From: Streptomyces sp. JJ66
GTDB lineage: Bacteria; Actinomycetota; Actinomycetes; Streptomycetales; Streptomycetaceae
Assembly (NCBI RefSeq): GCF_019303495.1
Contig: NZ_JAEVFI010000001.1
Span: forward strand, 62,001 to 126,000
Direction of reading: 5' to 3'
Length of the DNA: 64,000 nucleotides
Shown: positions 16,449 through 25,106 of the stretch, piece by piece
Layout: each line of letters starts with the position of its first letter
Position numbering within the stretch: position 1 is the stretch's first letter
Program-made: the position numbers and the translations under genes
The notes under the pieces: generated by a model
Seen by the model: only the letters and a program-made list of their open reading frames with translations
Database searches by the model: none
What the model was told of the DNA's origin: nothing

Positions 16449-17557
16449 CCTCCGTCACGACGACGGGCGACGACGCGAGCCGGGACCCGGACCGCACGCC
16501 TGAGGCGGCCGGGCACGACGCGGCGGAGAACCTGGGCCAGCTCGTGCCCGTGCTGTTCGGCTACGCGGCGTTCCAGCAGCTCAACGCGGGCTGCGCACTG
16601 GGGCTGTTCGACCTGCTGGAAACCGAAGGACCGCTCCCGGCCGCCAAGGTGGCCGACTCGCTCGGCCTGACGCCCCGGGCGGCCGACACCCTGCTGCTGG
16701 GCACCACGGCGCTCGGACTGACCAGTGTCACCGAGAGCGGCTACCGCAACGGACCGCCGGTGGCCGCGGCGTTCGCGGCACACCTGTGGCCGGTGCTGCG
16801 CGACATCGTGGAGTTCCAGGACCGGGTGTCCTACCTGCCGGCCGCGGACTACGCCGAGTCCCTGCGCACGGGCGAGAACGCCGGCATCCGCCACTTCCCC
16901 GGCGAGTCCCGCGACCTGTACACGCGGCTTGCGGGCGTGCCCGGTCTGGAGGAGCTGTTCTACCGCTGCATGCACTCCTGGTCGCGGCTGTCGAACCCGG
17001 TACTCATCGAGGACACCGACTTCTCGGGCGCCACCCGGGTGCTGGACGTGGGCGGCGGTGACGCGGTCAACGCCCTCGCCCTCGCCCGCGCCCACCCCGA
17101 GCTGCGCATCACCGTACTCGACCGGCCCGGCGCGCTGGAGGTGGCCGATCGCAACATCCGCGAGGCCGGTCTGGCCGACCGCGTCACCACCAGCGCCGCC
17201 GACATCTTCGGTGACCCCTACCCGGGCGGGCACGACTGTGTGCTGTTCGCCCACCAGCTGGTGATCTGGTCGCCCGAGCAGAACCGCACCCTGCTGAAGA
17301 AGGCGTACGACGCCGTGGAACCGGGCGGGCGGGTGCTGGTGTTCAACGCCTTCAGCGACGACGACGGGGCCGGGCCGCTGTACGCGGCGCTGGACAACGT
17401 GTACTTCACCACCCTGCCGTTCCGGCACTCCACCATCTACCGCTGGGCGGAGCACGAGGGCTGGCTGCGGGACGCGGGGTTCACCGACATCACCCGCACC
17501 CGCGGACACGGCTGGACCCCGCACGGCGTGGTCAGCGGACGCCGTCCGACGCCGTGA
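16445..17557 (+). CDS. Methyltransferase of the hydroxyindole-O-methyltransferase fold (SibL-like role proposed)
   Basis: 370-residue protein with an N-terminal winged-helix dimerisation domain (FQQLNAGCALGLFDLLETEG) and a C-terminal SAM domain (RVLDVGGGDAVNALALARAH near residue 197, LRITVLDRPGAL). In sibiromycin and actinomycin pathways a methyltransferase methylates C4 of 3-hydroxykynurenine. The direct coupling of this gene to kynurenine formamidase fits that job. O-methylation of the phenol or C-methylation of the pyrroline unit cannot be excluded from sequence alone. Confidence 0.72.
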   Translation: MTSVTTTGDDASRDPDRTPEAAGHDAAENLGQLVPVLFGYAAFQQLNAGCALGLFDLLETEGPLPAAKVADSLGLTPRAADTLLLGTTALGLTSVTESGYRNGPPVAAAFAAHLWPVLRDIVEFQDRVSYLPAADYAESLRTGENAGIRHFPGESRDLYTRLAGVPGLEELFYRCMHSWSRLSNPVLIEDTDFSGATRVLDVGGGDAVNALALARAHPELRITVLDRPGALEVADRNIREAGLADRVTTSAADIFGDPYPGGHDCVLFAHQLVIWSPEQNRTLLKKAYDAVEPGGRVLVFNAFSDDDGAGPLYAALDNVYFTTLPFRHSTIYRWAEHEGWLRDAGFTDITRTRGHGWTPHGVVSGRRPTP

Positions 17558-18408
17558 CCGCCTCGCACCGTATCGGGGCCCGCCGTCAGGCGTGGGACGC
17601 GGAGCTGTCCCCCAGCACCCGGGCGCGCGACGCCCGGGGCACGCTGGCGCGGTACCGGACGCGGAGCCTGGCCGCGCTGCGCGAGCTACGCCACCGTGCG
17701 AACGTGCCCTACGGACCCCACCCGGCGGAGCGGCTGCACCACTTCCCACCGCACCAGCCGGGGGCGCCGCTGGTGGTGTTCGTCCACGGCGGGCACTGGC
17801 AGGAGTCCAGCAAGGACGACGCCTGCTTCGCCGCGCCCGCGCTGCTGGCCGCGGGCGCGGGGTACGTGGCGCTCGGCTACGGCCTGGCGCCCGCCCGCCG
17901 CCTGCCGGAGATGACCGCGTCCGTGTACCGCGGCCTGAGGTGGGTGCGGGAGAACGCCGCGCGGCTCGGCGGCCGCGCGGACGCCGTGTACGCGGCGGGA
18001 AGTTCGGCCGGAGCGCACCTGGTGGCGATGGCCACCGCAGACCGCGACGGTGTGCCCCTCGCCGGGACAGTACTGCTGAGCGGCCTGTACGACCTGCTGC
18101 CGGTGGTTGACAGCTACGTCAACGACGCGCTGGGGCTGGATGCCGCCACGGCCCGGCAGCTCAGCCCGCTGTACCGCCGGGCGCCGCGCGCCGGGCACGT
18201 ACTGCTGGCCCGCGGGCAGCACGAGACCGACGAGTACGCCCGGCAGCAGGACCGGTTCGCTTCGGCGCTACTGGCCCGGGGACACCCGGCCCGCGTCCTG
18301 GTCGCCGAAGACCGCGACCACTTCGACCTGCCGCTGGACCTCGGCGACCCCGCGACGGTGCTGGGCCGCACGGTGCTGGACCTGCTGGCGCACGGCCCCG
18401 GCCGCTGA
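17554..18408 (+). CDS. Kynurenine formamidase (arylformamidase)
   Basis: 284-residue alpha/beta hydrolase that removes the formyl group from N-formylkynurenine. It carries HGGHWQESSKDD near residue 77, the HGGxW oxyanion motif of the arylformamidase branch. The nucleophile is in YAAGSSAGAHLVAMA (Ser151) and a C-terminal acid/His region is at EDRDHFDLPL. The GTG at 17554 overlaps the stop of the methyltransferase gene. It completes the tryptophan-to-kynurenine route. Confidence 0.85.
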   Translation: MTASHRIGARRQAWDAELSPSTRARDARGTLARYRTRSLAALRELRHRANVPYGPHPAERLHHFPPHQPGAPLVVFVHGGHWQESSKDDACFAAPALLAAGAGYVALGYGLAPARRLPEMTASVYRGLRWVRENAARLGGRADAVYAAGSSAGAHLVAMATADRDGVPLAGTVLLSGLYDLLPVVDSYVNDALGLDAATARQLSPLYRRAPRAGHVLLARGQHETDEYARQQDRFASALLARGHPARVLVAEDRDHFDLPLDLGDPATVLGRTVLDLLAHGPGR

Positions 18409-18503
18409 CCGGAAGCGCTGCGGCCCGGCGCCCCGGGCGGGGTGGTGCTCGGCGGAATCCGCCTCGGTCACGTCCCTCAGCAGCACCCCGACAGGAGGCA
18501 CGC

Positions 18504-19145
18504 ATGCGGACACGGGAACTCGCCGTCGCCGGGGCCGTGGAAGTCACACCCCCGGCGTTCGAGGACGAGCGCGGCCTGTTCAGCCCGCTGTACCAGGAGG
18601 GTGACACCCCATGGGCGGGGGGCGCGGCGCGGGAACCGTTCCGCGTCGCCCGCACGGCGCTGAGTGTCAACCGGGCGGGTGTAGTGCGCGGCGTGCACTA
18701 CACCCGCCCGGAGGCGGTGGGCACCGCCAAGGTGGTCTTCTGCCCCGCGGGTGAGGTGCTGGACCTGGTGGTGGACGTGCGCGAGGGCTCGCCCACCTTC
18801 GGCCACTGGGACTCCCTGCACCTCGCCTCCGGCCGGCCACGCGCCCTGTACTGCCCGCCAGGGGTGGGGCACGCCTTCGTGTCGCTGGCCGAGGAAAGCG
18901 TCCTGGTGTATCTGCTCTCCACCCCCTACCGACCCGAGGACGACCTGGCCGTCACGGTGTACGACCCCGTGCTGGAGCTGCCCGTACCGAGGCGTCGGGA
19001 CGCGCTGATGTCGCCACGGGACCGGGCCGCGCCGACGCTCGCCGAGGCCCGCGCGCGCGGGCTGCTGCCGCCGTACCGGGAGACCGGCGCGACGAAGACC
19101 GCGCCCACCTCCGAAACCGCCGACCGAAGGAGGACGCAGGCATGA
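18504..19145 (+). CDS. RmlC-like dTDP-4-keto-6-deoxyhexose epimerase
   Basis: 213-residue cupin of the RmlC family. Visible motifs are FEDERGLFSPLY, the base-containing VRGVHYTRP (His65), CPAGEVLDLVVDVREGSPTFG and the Tyr-containing LVYLLSTPYRPEDD. Members either invert C3 and C5 or C3 only (the TylJ/ChmJ type). A D-configured sugar such as sibirosamine would require C3 only. The C-terminal motif reads VYDPVLELPVP rather than the usual WNDP, so it is somewhat divergent. GACAGGAGG precedes the ATG. It overlaps RmlA by ATGA. Confidence 0.82.
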   Translation: MRTRELAVAGAVEVTPPAFEDERGLFSPLYQEGDTPWAGGAAREPFRVARTALSVNRAGVVRGVHYTRPEAVGTAKVVFCPAGEVLDLVVDVREGSPTFGHWDSLHLASGRPRALYCPPGVGHAFVSLAEESVLVYLLSTPYRPEDDLAVTVYDPVLELPVPRRRDALMSPRDRAAPTLAEARARGLLPPYRETGATKTAPTSETADRRRTQA

Positions 19146-20107
19146 AGGGCATCATCATGGCCGGCGGGTCCGGCACCCGGCTCAAACCACTGACCGGGGT
19201 GCTCTCCAAGCAACTGCTGCCCGTCTACAACAAGCCGATGGTCTACTACCCGCTGTCGGTGCTCATGCTGGCCGGGATCAGGGACATCCTGATCATCTCC
19301 TCCCCCGCCCACCTCCCGCTCTTCCGTGCGTTGCTGGGCGACGGCAGCCACCTGGGGCTGCGGCTGGACTACGCCGAGCAGGCCCACCCCGGCGGCATCG
19401 CCGAGGCGTTCCTCATCGGCGCCGACCACATCGGCGCCGACGCGGTCACCCTGGTGCTGGGCGACAACCTCTTTCACGGCCCCGGATTCTCCGCGCTGCT
19501 GCGCGAGCGGGCGCGGCGGCTGGAGGGCTGCACGCTGTTCGGCTACCCGGTGCGCGACCCGCAGCGCTACGGCGTCGCGGAGATCGACGCGGCGGGGCGG
19601 CTGATCGGCGTCGAGGAGAAACCGCGCAAGCCACGGTCCGAACTGGCCGTCACCGGCCTGTACATGTACGACCGGCACGTGGTGGACATCGCCCGGGGTC
19701 TGACCCCCTCGGCGCGGGGAGAGCTGGAGGTCACCGACATCAACCAGGCGTATCTGGAGCGCGGCCAGGCCGAACTGGTGCAGCTCGGACGCGGTTTCGT
19801 GTGGCTGGACACCGGGACGCACGACGCGCTGCTGGAGGCCGGGCAGTACGTCCAGATCCTGGAGCAGCGCCAGAGCGTGCGTATCGCCTGCGTCGAGGAG
19901 ATCGCCTACCGGATGGGCTTCATCGGGGCGGGCCGCCTGCTGCGGCTGGGCCGGGAACACGCCGACACCGATTACGGCACCTACCTCGTGGAGCTCGCCG
20001 AACGCTCCGCGCGGGACCAACAGGTGCCCCACGCTCCGCCACCCGGCCTCGTCGCCGACCCCACAGGCCTGCCCCCGTTCGCGGCGACCCGCTCGCCGGG
20101 ACCCTGA
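19142..20107 (+). CDS. rmlA: Glucose-1-phosphate thymidylyltransferase
   Basis: 321-residue nucleotidyltransferase making dTDP-glucose from glucose-1-phosphate and dTTP, the entry to the deoxysugar branch. It opens MKGIIMAGGSGTRLKPLT, followed by SKQLLPVYNKPMVYYPLS, and has VLGDNLFHG near residue 106 and WLDTGTHDALLEA near residue 221. It is somewhat longer than the usual 290 residues, with an extra Pro-rich C-terminal tail. It is probably dedicated to the cluster, as the paired dehydratase lies at 34454. Confidence 0.9.
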   Translation: MKGIIMAGGSGTRLKPLTGVLSKQLLPVYNKPMVYYPLSVLMLAGIRDILIISSPAHLPLFRALLGDGSHLGLRLDYAEQAHPGGIAEAFLIGADHIGADAVTLVLGDNLFHGPGFSALLRERARRLEGCTLFGYPVRDPQRYGVAEIDAAGRLIGVEEKPRKPRSELAVTGLYMYDRHVVDIARGLTPSARGELEVTDINQAYLERGQAELVQLGRGFVWLDTGTHDALLEAGQYVQILEQRQSVRIACVEEIAYRMGFIGAGRLLRLGREHADTDYGTYLVELAERSARDQQVPHAPPPGLVADPTGLPPFAATRSPGP

Positions 20108-20158
20108 CCAGCTCTGCCCGGGACCGACGTCCCTGACCGGGACAGTAAGGAGCCCACC

Positions 20159-21343
20159 GTGCGTTTCCTGTTCACCTCCATGCCCGTCTCCTCGCACCTG
20201 ATGCCGCTGGTGCCGCTGGCGCACGCCGCCCAGGCGGCCGGTCACGAGGTGCTGGTGGCTACCTGCGGCCCCGGCACGCGCACCGCCGTGGCCGCGGGCC
20301 TGGTCACCGCCGACGCCGGTGCCGCCCAGGACGCGCGGGAGCCGTACGACGAGCTGCTGCGTACCCTGGAGCGCGGCCAGGCCGGTTCCGCTCCCGATGA
20401 CGCCACCTCCCTGGCCGTGCACGGCGCCGCCTTCGGGGAAGTCGGGGCCCGCATGCTGGACGACCTGGTGTCCCTCGCCCGCGACTGGGACGCCGGCGCC
20501 GTGGTCTACCCCGGCATCCACTCCGCCGCGCTGGTCGCCGCCCGCGCCGCCAACATACCCGCCGTCCTGCACGGGTACGGGACGCCGCTGCCCACCTTCG
20601 GCCCGGCCCTTGAGTACCTGGCGCCGCACGCCGAGCGCTTGGGCGTGGAGAAGGTGACCGAGGCGGAGATCGAAATCGACGTCCTGCCCGGGTCGCTGGC
20701 GAACTTCACCGACGTGCCCAGTGCCATTGGCCGCCCGGGGCACCGGCTGCCGATGCGGTACGGCTGCTTCAACAACGGCGGCACGCTGCCGCACTGGGCG
20801 CTGCGCCGCGGTGAGCGCCCGCGGGTGGTGGCCACCTGCGGCTCGTCGGCCAGCATGACCCGCGACGGCGCCCTCTACCGCGACATCATGCTGGCCACCG
20901 AACGGCTGGGGGCGGAGATGGTGCTGCTCACCGCGGACGCCGACCTGCCCGAGCTGCCCGCCACGCTGCCACCGCACGTGCGGCCGGAGCGCTGGCTGCC
21001 GCTGCGGCCCCTGCTGGACCGCTGCGACGCGATCGTCCATCACGGCGGTTCGGGCACCGTGCTGAGCGCGTTCGCCGCGGGCCTGCCACAGGTGGCGCTG
21101 CCGATGCCGGGCACGGTGAACGTCAGCAACGCGCAGACCGTCTCCGCCCGGGGCGCGGGGCCGACGCTCGACATCGACGCGGACGCCGGTCCCGAGGCGG
21201 TCACCGACGCGCTGGAGCGGGTGCTGCACGACGCGGCGCCCCGTCGTGCCGCCGCCGAGGTGGCGCGCGAGATGGCCGCCATGCCCGCCCCGGCCACCGT
21301 CGTCCACCAGGTCACCGAACGCATCGGCGCGGCACGGGCCTGA
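20159..21343 (+). CDS. Antibiotic glycosyltransferase (GT-1 / UGT-like)
   Basis: 394-residue GT-B enzyme. It starts MRFLFTSMPVSSHLMPLVPL, and has the C-terminal donor-binding region WLPLRPLLDRCDAIVHHGGS and LPQVALPMPGTVNVSNA. Activator-assisted enzymes of this group usually need a P450-like partner; none is present in the cluster. It should attach the aminosugar to a phenol of the PBD. The hydroxyl made by the neighbouring FAD enzyme or by the kynurenine monooxygenase is the likely acceptor. The GTG start at 20159 has TAAGGAG 7-13 nt upstream. Confidence 0.85.
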   Translation: MRFLFTSMPVSSHLMPLVPLAHAAQAAGHEVLVATCGPGTRTAVAAGLVTADAGAAQDAREPYDELLRTLERGQAGSAPDDATSLAVHGAAFGEVGARMLDDLVSLARDWDAGAVVYPGIHSAALVAARAANIPAVLHGYGTPLPTFGPALEYLAPHAERLGVEKVTEAEIEIDVLPGSLANFTDVPSAIGRPGHRLPMRYGCFNNGGTLPHWALRRGERPRVVATCGSSASMTRDGALYRDIMLATERLGAEMVLLTADADLPELPATLPPHVRPERWLPLRPLLDRCDAIVHHGGSGTVLSAFAAGLPQVALPMPGTVNVSNAQTVSARGAGPTLDIDADAGPEAVTDALERVLHDAAPRRAAAEVAREMAAMPAPATVVHQVTERIGAARA

Positions 21344-21391
21344 CACCGCGGCGCCGCCGCCATGACGCGTCCAAAGAGCGAGGAGGAGCAC

Positions 21392-22483
21392 GTGAGGATC
21401 GCCGTCGTCGGCGGTGGCCCGGCCGGGCTGGCGTTCGCCGCCTTCGCCCGGCGCACCGCCAGAGCGCACCAGGTCACCGTCTGGGAACGCCGCCACGGGG
21501 AGGACACGTACGGGTTCGGCGTCGTCCTGCCCCCCGCCGCGCTGGACACGCTGGAGCAGGGCGACCCGTGCCTGGCCGACGGCCTGCGCCCGCACCTGGC
21601 GGACCTGTCCCGGGTGACCGTGCACCGGCACGGCCGCTCCCACACCCTGCGCGGCCCGGCCCTGGGCGCCGTGGACCGCAGGACCCTGCTGGGACTGCTG
21701 CGCGGGCGCTGCGCCGACCTCGGAGTACGCCTGCGGTACGGGGAGTTGGCCCCGCCTGCGGCGTCGCTGACCACTGGGTACGACCTGGTGGTGGCCGCTG
21801 ACGGGGCCCGCTCAGCCGTACGCGGCGAGCTGGCCGCCCACTTCGGCACCGGCGTGGACCGCCTGGCACCTCACTACACCTGGCTCGGCGCGCAGCGAGC
21901 GTTCGACGGGCTCACCTTCCTGGTGGCCGACTGCCCGCACGGCCTGGTGACCGCCCACGCCTACCCCTACGCACCGGGCCGCAGCACCTTCCTGGTGGAG
22001 GCGGCCCACCGGCCGGATACCGCGGAAGTGGAGCGCCTGTTCCGCCGCGAGCTGGAGGGGACCCGGCTATTGGAGAACCGCTCCCGGTGGCAGCGGTTCC
22101 CCCTCGTGCGCAACGACAGGTGGTCACACGGGAACGTGGTGCTGCTGGGCGACGCGGCCCACACCGCGCACTACTCGGTGGGCTCCGGGACCCGGCTCGC
22201 CCTGGACGACGCGCTGGCCCTGATCACCGCGGTGCGGGACGCGCCCTCCGTCCCAGCCGCGCTGAAAGCCTACGAGGTCGCGCGCCGCCCGGTGGTGGAG
22301 CACACCCAGTGGATGGGCCGGGCCAGCGCCGCGTGGTTCGCCGGGCTCGGTGACGCACCGGACACCTCCCCCGAGCGGTTCGTCACCGACCTGCTCACCC
22401 GGGGCGGCCGGATTTCGCTGGCCGACCTGGCGGCGGATGGCGCGGGGCGGGTACCGGCGGGCACAGTGGGAAACCGCTCGTGA
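21392..22483 (+). CDS. FAD aromatic hydroxylase of the anthraniloyl/salicylyl-thioester type (SibG-like)
   Basis: 363-residue class A flavin monooxygenase. It has VRIAVVGGGPAGLAFAAFAR at the N-terminus, the DG motif DLVVAADGARSAVR, and VLLGDAAHTAHYSVGSGTRL with LALDDALAL. The HYSVGSGTRLALxDA string is typical of salicylyl-CoA 5-hydroxylase and 2-aminobenzoyl-CoA monooxygenase, whose substrates are aryl thioesters. In sibiromycin, SibG hydroxylates the carrier-bound 3-hydroxy-4-methylanthranilate at C5, so the same is proposed. The GTG at 21392 is chosen over an ATG 30 nt upstream because AGGAGG sits 5 nt before it. Confidence 0.82.
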   Translation: MRIAVVGGGPAGLAFAAFARRTARAHQVTVWERRHGEDTYGFGVVLPPAALDTLEQGDPCLADGLRPHLADLSRVTVHRHGRSHTLRGPALGAVDRRTLLGLLRGRCADLGVRLRYGELAPPAASLTTGYDLVVAADGARSAVRGELAAHFGTGVDRLAPHYTWLGAQRAFDGLTFLVADCPHGLVTAHAYPYAPGRSTFLVEAAHRPDTAEVERLFRRELEGTRLLENRSRWQRFPLVRNDRWSHGNVVLLGDAAHTAHYSVGSGTRLALDDALALITAVRDAPSVPAALKAYEVARRPVVEHTQWMGRASAAWFAGLGDAPDTSPERFVTDLLTRGGRISLADLAADGAGRVPAGTVGNRS

Positions 22484-22563
22484 CCGCGCGGTGAGGGCTC
22501 CGGGCGAGGTCGGCGCTCCGGCGCCCGCACTTTTGGCAGCACCAGGTGCCCCGGCACGACAGC

Positions 22564-22596
22564 ACCAGTACGAGACCAGTACGAGATCAGCAGGAG
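22564..22596 (+). promoter_or_regulatory. 11-bp direct repeats before the resistance gene
   Basis: ACCAGTACGAG occurs twice in perfect tandem (22564-22574, 22575-22585). A third, degenerate copy (8 of 11 positions) at 22586-22596 runs into the AGGAG ribosome site of the UvrA-like gene. An 11-bp period is what OmpR/SARP-type winged-helix proteins bind. The ACCAGT half is also found near the cluster regulator (34318-34323). Confidence 0.4.
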
Positions 22597-22606
22597 GACG
22601 GCCCCC

Positions 22607-24940
22607 ATGGGCAAGGACAGGCAGCACATCGTGGTGACGGGGGCCCGGGCCAACAACCTCAAGGGGCTGACGCTGCGCATCCCGCTGGGCGCGCTGACGG
22701 TGGTGACTGGCGTCTCCGGCTCGGGCAAGTCCTCGATCGTCTTCGACACCATCGCCAAGGAGTCCCAGCGGCAGCTGAACGAGGTGTTTCCGGCCTTCAT
22801 CCGCAACCGGCTGCCGCGCCACGAACGGCCGGAGTTCGACCTGATCGAGAACCTCTCCCCCGCCATCGTCGTCGACCAGAAGCCGGTCGGCGGGGGCAGC
22901 CGTTCGACGGTGGGCACCATGACGGAGGTCCACCCGGTGCTGCGGGTGCTGTTCTCCCGTTACGGCGAGCCCAGCGCCGGACCGTCGAATCTGTACTCGT
23001 TCAACGACCCGCACGGCATGTGCCCGGACTGCGAGGGGCTGGGCACCACGCTGCAGCTGGACCTCGACCGGCTGCTGGACCGTGAGAAGTCCCTGAACGA
23101 GGGCGCGATCCGGCACAGCGCGTTCGCCGTGGGCACCAACTACTGGAAGCGCTACGCGCAGATCAGCCGGTACGAGAAGGGACGCGCCCGGGACAAGGAC
23201 CTCAAGCCGGTGTTCGATCCGGACAAGCCGCTGGCCCGGTACACCGAGCGGGAGATGGACCTGCTGCTGTACGGCGAGGGTTTCCAGACCACGCGTCCGG
23301 ACGACTTCAACAACGTGGCCATCAACGACTACGAGGGGCTGGTACCGCGGTTCACCCGCCGCTTCGTCAAGCCCGGCCTGGAGTCGCTGAAGGACAAGGA
23401 GCGCCGCGCCACCGAGGAGGTCGTCAGCGAGCGGACCTGCCGGGCGTGCGGCGGGGCCCGGCTGGCGAAGGCCGCCCGTGAGTCGCGCATCGACGGCCGC
23501 AACATCGCCGACTTCTGCGCGATGGAGGTCGGTGACCTCATCGCCGAACTGGAACGGGTCGCCGACCGGTGGCCGGGGCCGGTGGTGCCCGCCGCGCTGG
23601 CCGCGCTGCGGCGCATCGAGTCGGTGGGCCTGGGCTACCTGACCCTCGACCGGCCCACGCGAACCCTCTCCGGCGGCGAGGGCCAGCGGCTGAAGACGGT
23701 GCGTCACCTGGGCTCGGCGCTGACCGGGATGACGTACATCATGGACGAGCCCAGCGTCGGGCTGCACGCACACGACGTGGACCGCCTCAACCGGCTGCTG
23801 CTGGACCTGCGCGACAAGGGCAACACCGTACTGATCGTCGAACACGACCGCGACGTCATCGCCATCGCCGACCACGTCATCGACGTCGGCCCCGGCGCGG
23901 GCACGCACGGCGGCGAGATCGTGTTCACCGGTACCGTGGCGCAGCTGGCGGACAGCGACACCCTCACCGGCCGGCACTACCGCGCCCTGCCCGGCCTGAA
24001 ACCCAGCCCGCGCACCCCCACCGGCAAGCTGCCGGTGCGCGGGGCACACCTGCACAACCTGCGCGGGGTGGACGTGGACTTCCCCACCGGCGTGCTGACC
24101 GCCGTCACCGGGGTGGCCGGATCGGGCAAGTCCACGCTGGTGTCCGAGGTGTTCACCGCCGAGCACCCGGAGGCGATCGTGCTCGACCAGTCCGGTGTCG
24201 GCATCAACCCGCGCTCGACTCCGGCTACCTACACCGGTATCTGGGACCCGGTGCGCAAGATGTTCGCCAAGGCCCATGGCGTGGACGTGGGCCTGTTCAG
24301 CTTCAACGCCAAGGGCGCCTGTCCCCAGTGCCGGGGACGCGGCACGATCACCACCGACCTGGCCTTCATGGACCCGGTCACCACCGTCTGCGAGGTCTGC
24401 GCGGGACGCCGGTACCGGGCGGAGGTGCTGGAGTACCGGCTGGGCGGCCGCAACATCGCCGAGGTACTGGACCTGACGGTGGAGGAGGCCGGCGCCTTCT
24501 TCGACGACCCGGCGATCGTGCGCCGGCTGCGACCGCTCGCCGATGTCGGCCTGTCCTACCTGACGCTGGGCCGGCCGCTGTCGATGCTCTCCGGGGGTGA
24601 GCGGCAGCGCATCAAGCTCGCCGCCCGGCTGCACGAGAGCGGCAGCGTGTACGTCTTCGACGAGCCCACCACCGGCCTGCACATGGCAGACGTCGGCAAC
24701 CTGCTGGCGCTGCTGGACCGGCTGGTGGACGCGGGCAACACCGTCATCGCCATCGAGCACGACCTGGACGTCGTCAAGCACGCCGACTGGGTCATCGACA
24801 TCGGCCCGGGCGCAGGCGAGCACGGCGGCCGCGTCGTGTTCACCGGTACCCCCGCGCAGCTGGTGGACGACGCGGACACCACGACCGCCCGCTACCTGCG
24901 CGCCTCGCTGCCGAAGGAGGACGCGGGCTCCAACGGCTGA
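22607..24940 (+). CDS. UvrA-like ABC protein, PBD self-resistance
   Basis: 777-residue UvrA-type protein, shorter than housekeeping UvrA (about 940-1000). It carries two ABC modules: Walker [10 protein letters not shown] (residue ~34) and GVAGSGKST (~501), and signatures LSGGEGQR (~355) and LSGGERQR (~661). Zinc sites are [25 protein letters not shown] and CEVCAG. Such DrrC-like proteins accompany clusters for DNA-binding drugs and are thought to recognise or clear drug-DNA adducts. PBDs alkylate guanine N2, so this is the expected self-protection gene. Confidence 0.88.
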   Translation: MGKDRQHIVVTGARANNLKGLTLRIPLGALTVVTGVSGSGKSSIVFDTIAKESQRQLNEVFPAFIRNRLPRHERPEFDLIENLSPAIVVDQKPVGGGSRSTVGTMTEVHPVLRVLFSRYGEPSAGPSNLYSFNDPHGMCPDCEGLGTTLQLDLDRLLDREKSLNEGAIRHSAFAVGTNYWKRYAQISRYEKGRARDKDLKPVFDPDKPLARYTEREMDLLLYGEGFQTTRPDDFNNVAINDYEGLVPRFTRRFVKPGLESLKDKERRATEEVVSERTCRACGGARLAKAARESRIDGRNIADFCAMEVGDLIAELERVADRWPGPVVPAALAALRRIESVGLGYLTLDRPTRTLSGGEGQRLKTVRHLGSALTGMTYIMDEPSVGLHAHDVDRLNRLLLDLRDKGNTVLIVEHDRDVIAIADHVIDVGPGAGTHGGEIVFTGTVAQLADSDTLTGRHYRALPGLKPSPRTPTGKLPVRGAHLHNLRGVDVDFPTGVLTAVTGVAGSGKSTLVSEVFTAEHPEAIVLDQSGVGINPRSTPATYTGIWDPVRKMFAKAHGVDVGLFSFNAKGACPQCRGRGTITTDLAFMDPVTTVCEVCAGRRYRAEVLEYRLGGRNIAEVLDLTVEEAGAFFDDPAIVRRLRPLADVGLSYLTLGRPLSMLSGGERQRIKLAARLHESGSVYVFDEPTTGLHMADVGNLLALLDRLVDAGNTVIAIEHDLDVVKHADWVIDIGPGAGEHGGRVVFTGTPAQLVDDADTTTARYLRASLPKEDAGSNG

Positions 24941-24965
24941 GCCACCGGCGGCGACGGCACCGCCT

Positions 24966-25006
24966 GGGGCCCGGTCCCCCGACATGGCGTCGGGGGACCG
25001 GGCCCC
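24966..25006 (+). terminator. 18-bp hairpin after the resistance gene
   Basis: A perfect 18-bp stem (24966-24983 with 24989-25006) and a 5-nt loop lie 26 nt past the UvrA-like stop and 101 nt before the first NRPS gene. It should separate resistance from NRPS transcripts, or attenuate read-through. Confidence 0.75.
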
Positions 25007-25106
25007 GTCGCGTCCACGGCCCCGGGCGGAGCCGCGGACACGCTTCCCATGCCGCTCCCCCCGCCGCCGGACGGGGCCCACCTCACCGATCACTGCTGGA
25101 GGACAC

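Noticed and set aside
21362-21391. ATG start of the FAD hydroxylase 30 nt upstream
   Set aside because: The ten extra residues encode the AGGAGG site itself (Glu-Glu run), marking the GTG at 21392 as the start.
18926-21643. 905-codon minus-strand frame opposite the epimerase, rmlA and glycosyltransferase genes
   Set aside because: Same GC-driven artefact; no ribosome site, no family motif, and it spans three real genes.
22607-24940. Housekeeping excinuclease UvrA
   Set aside because: It is about 170-200 residues shorter than repair UvrA and sits inside the PBD cluster; drug resistance fits better.
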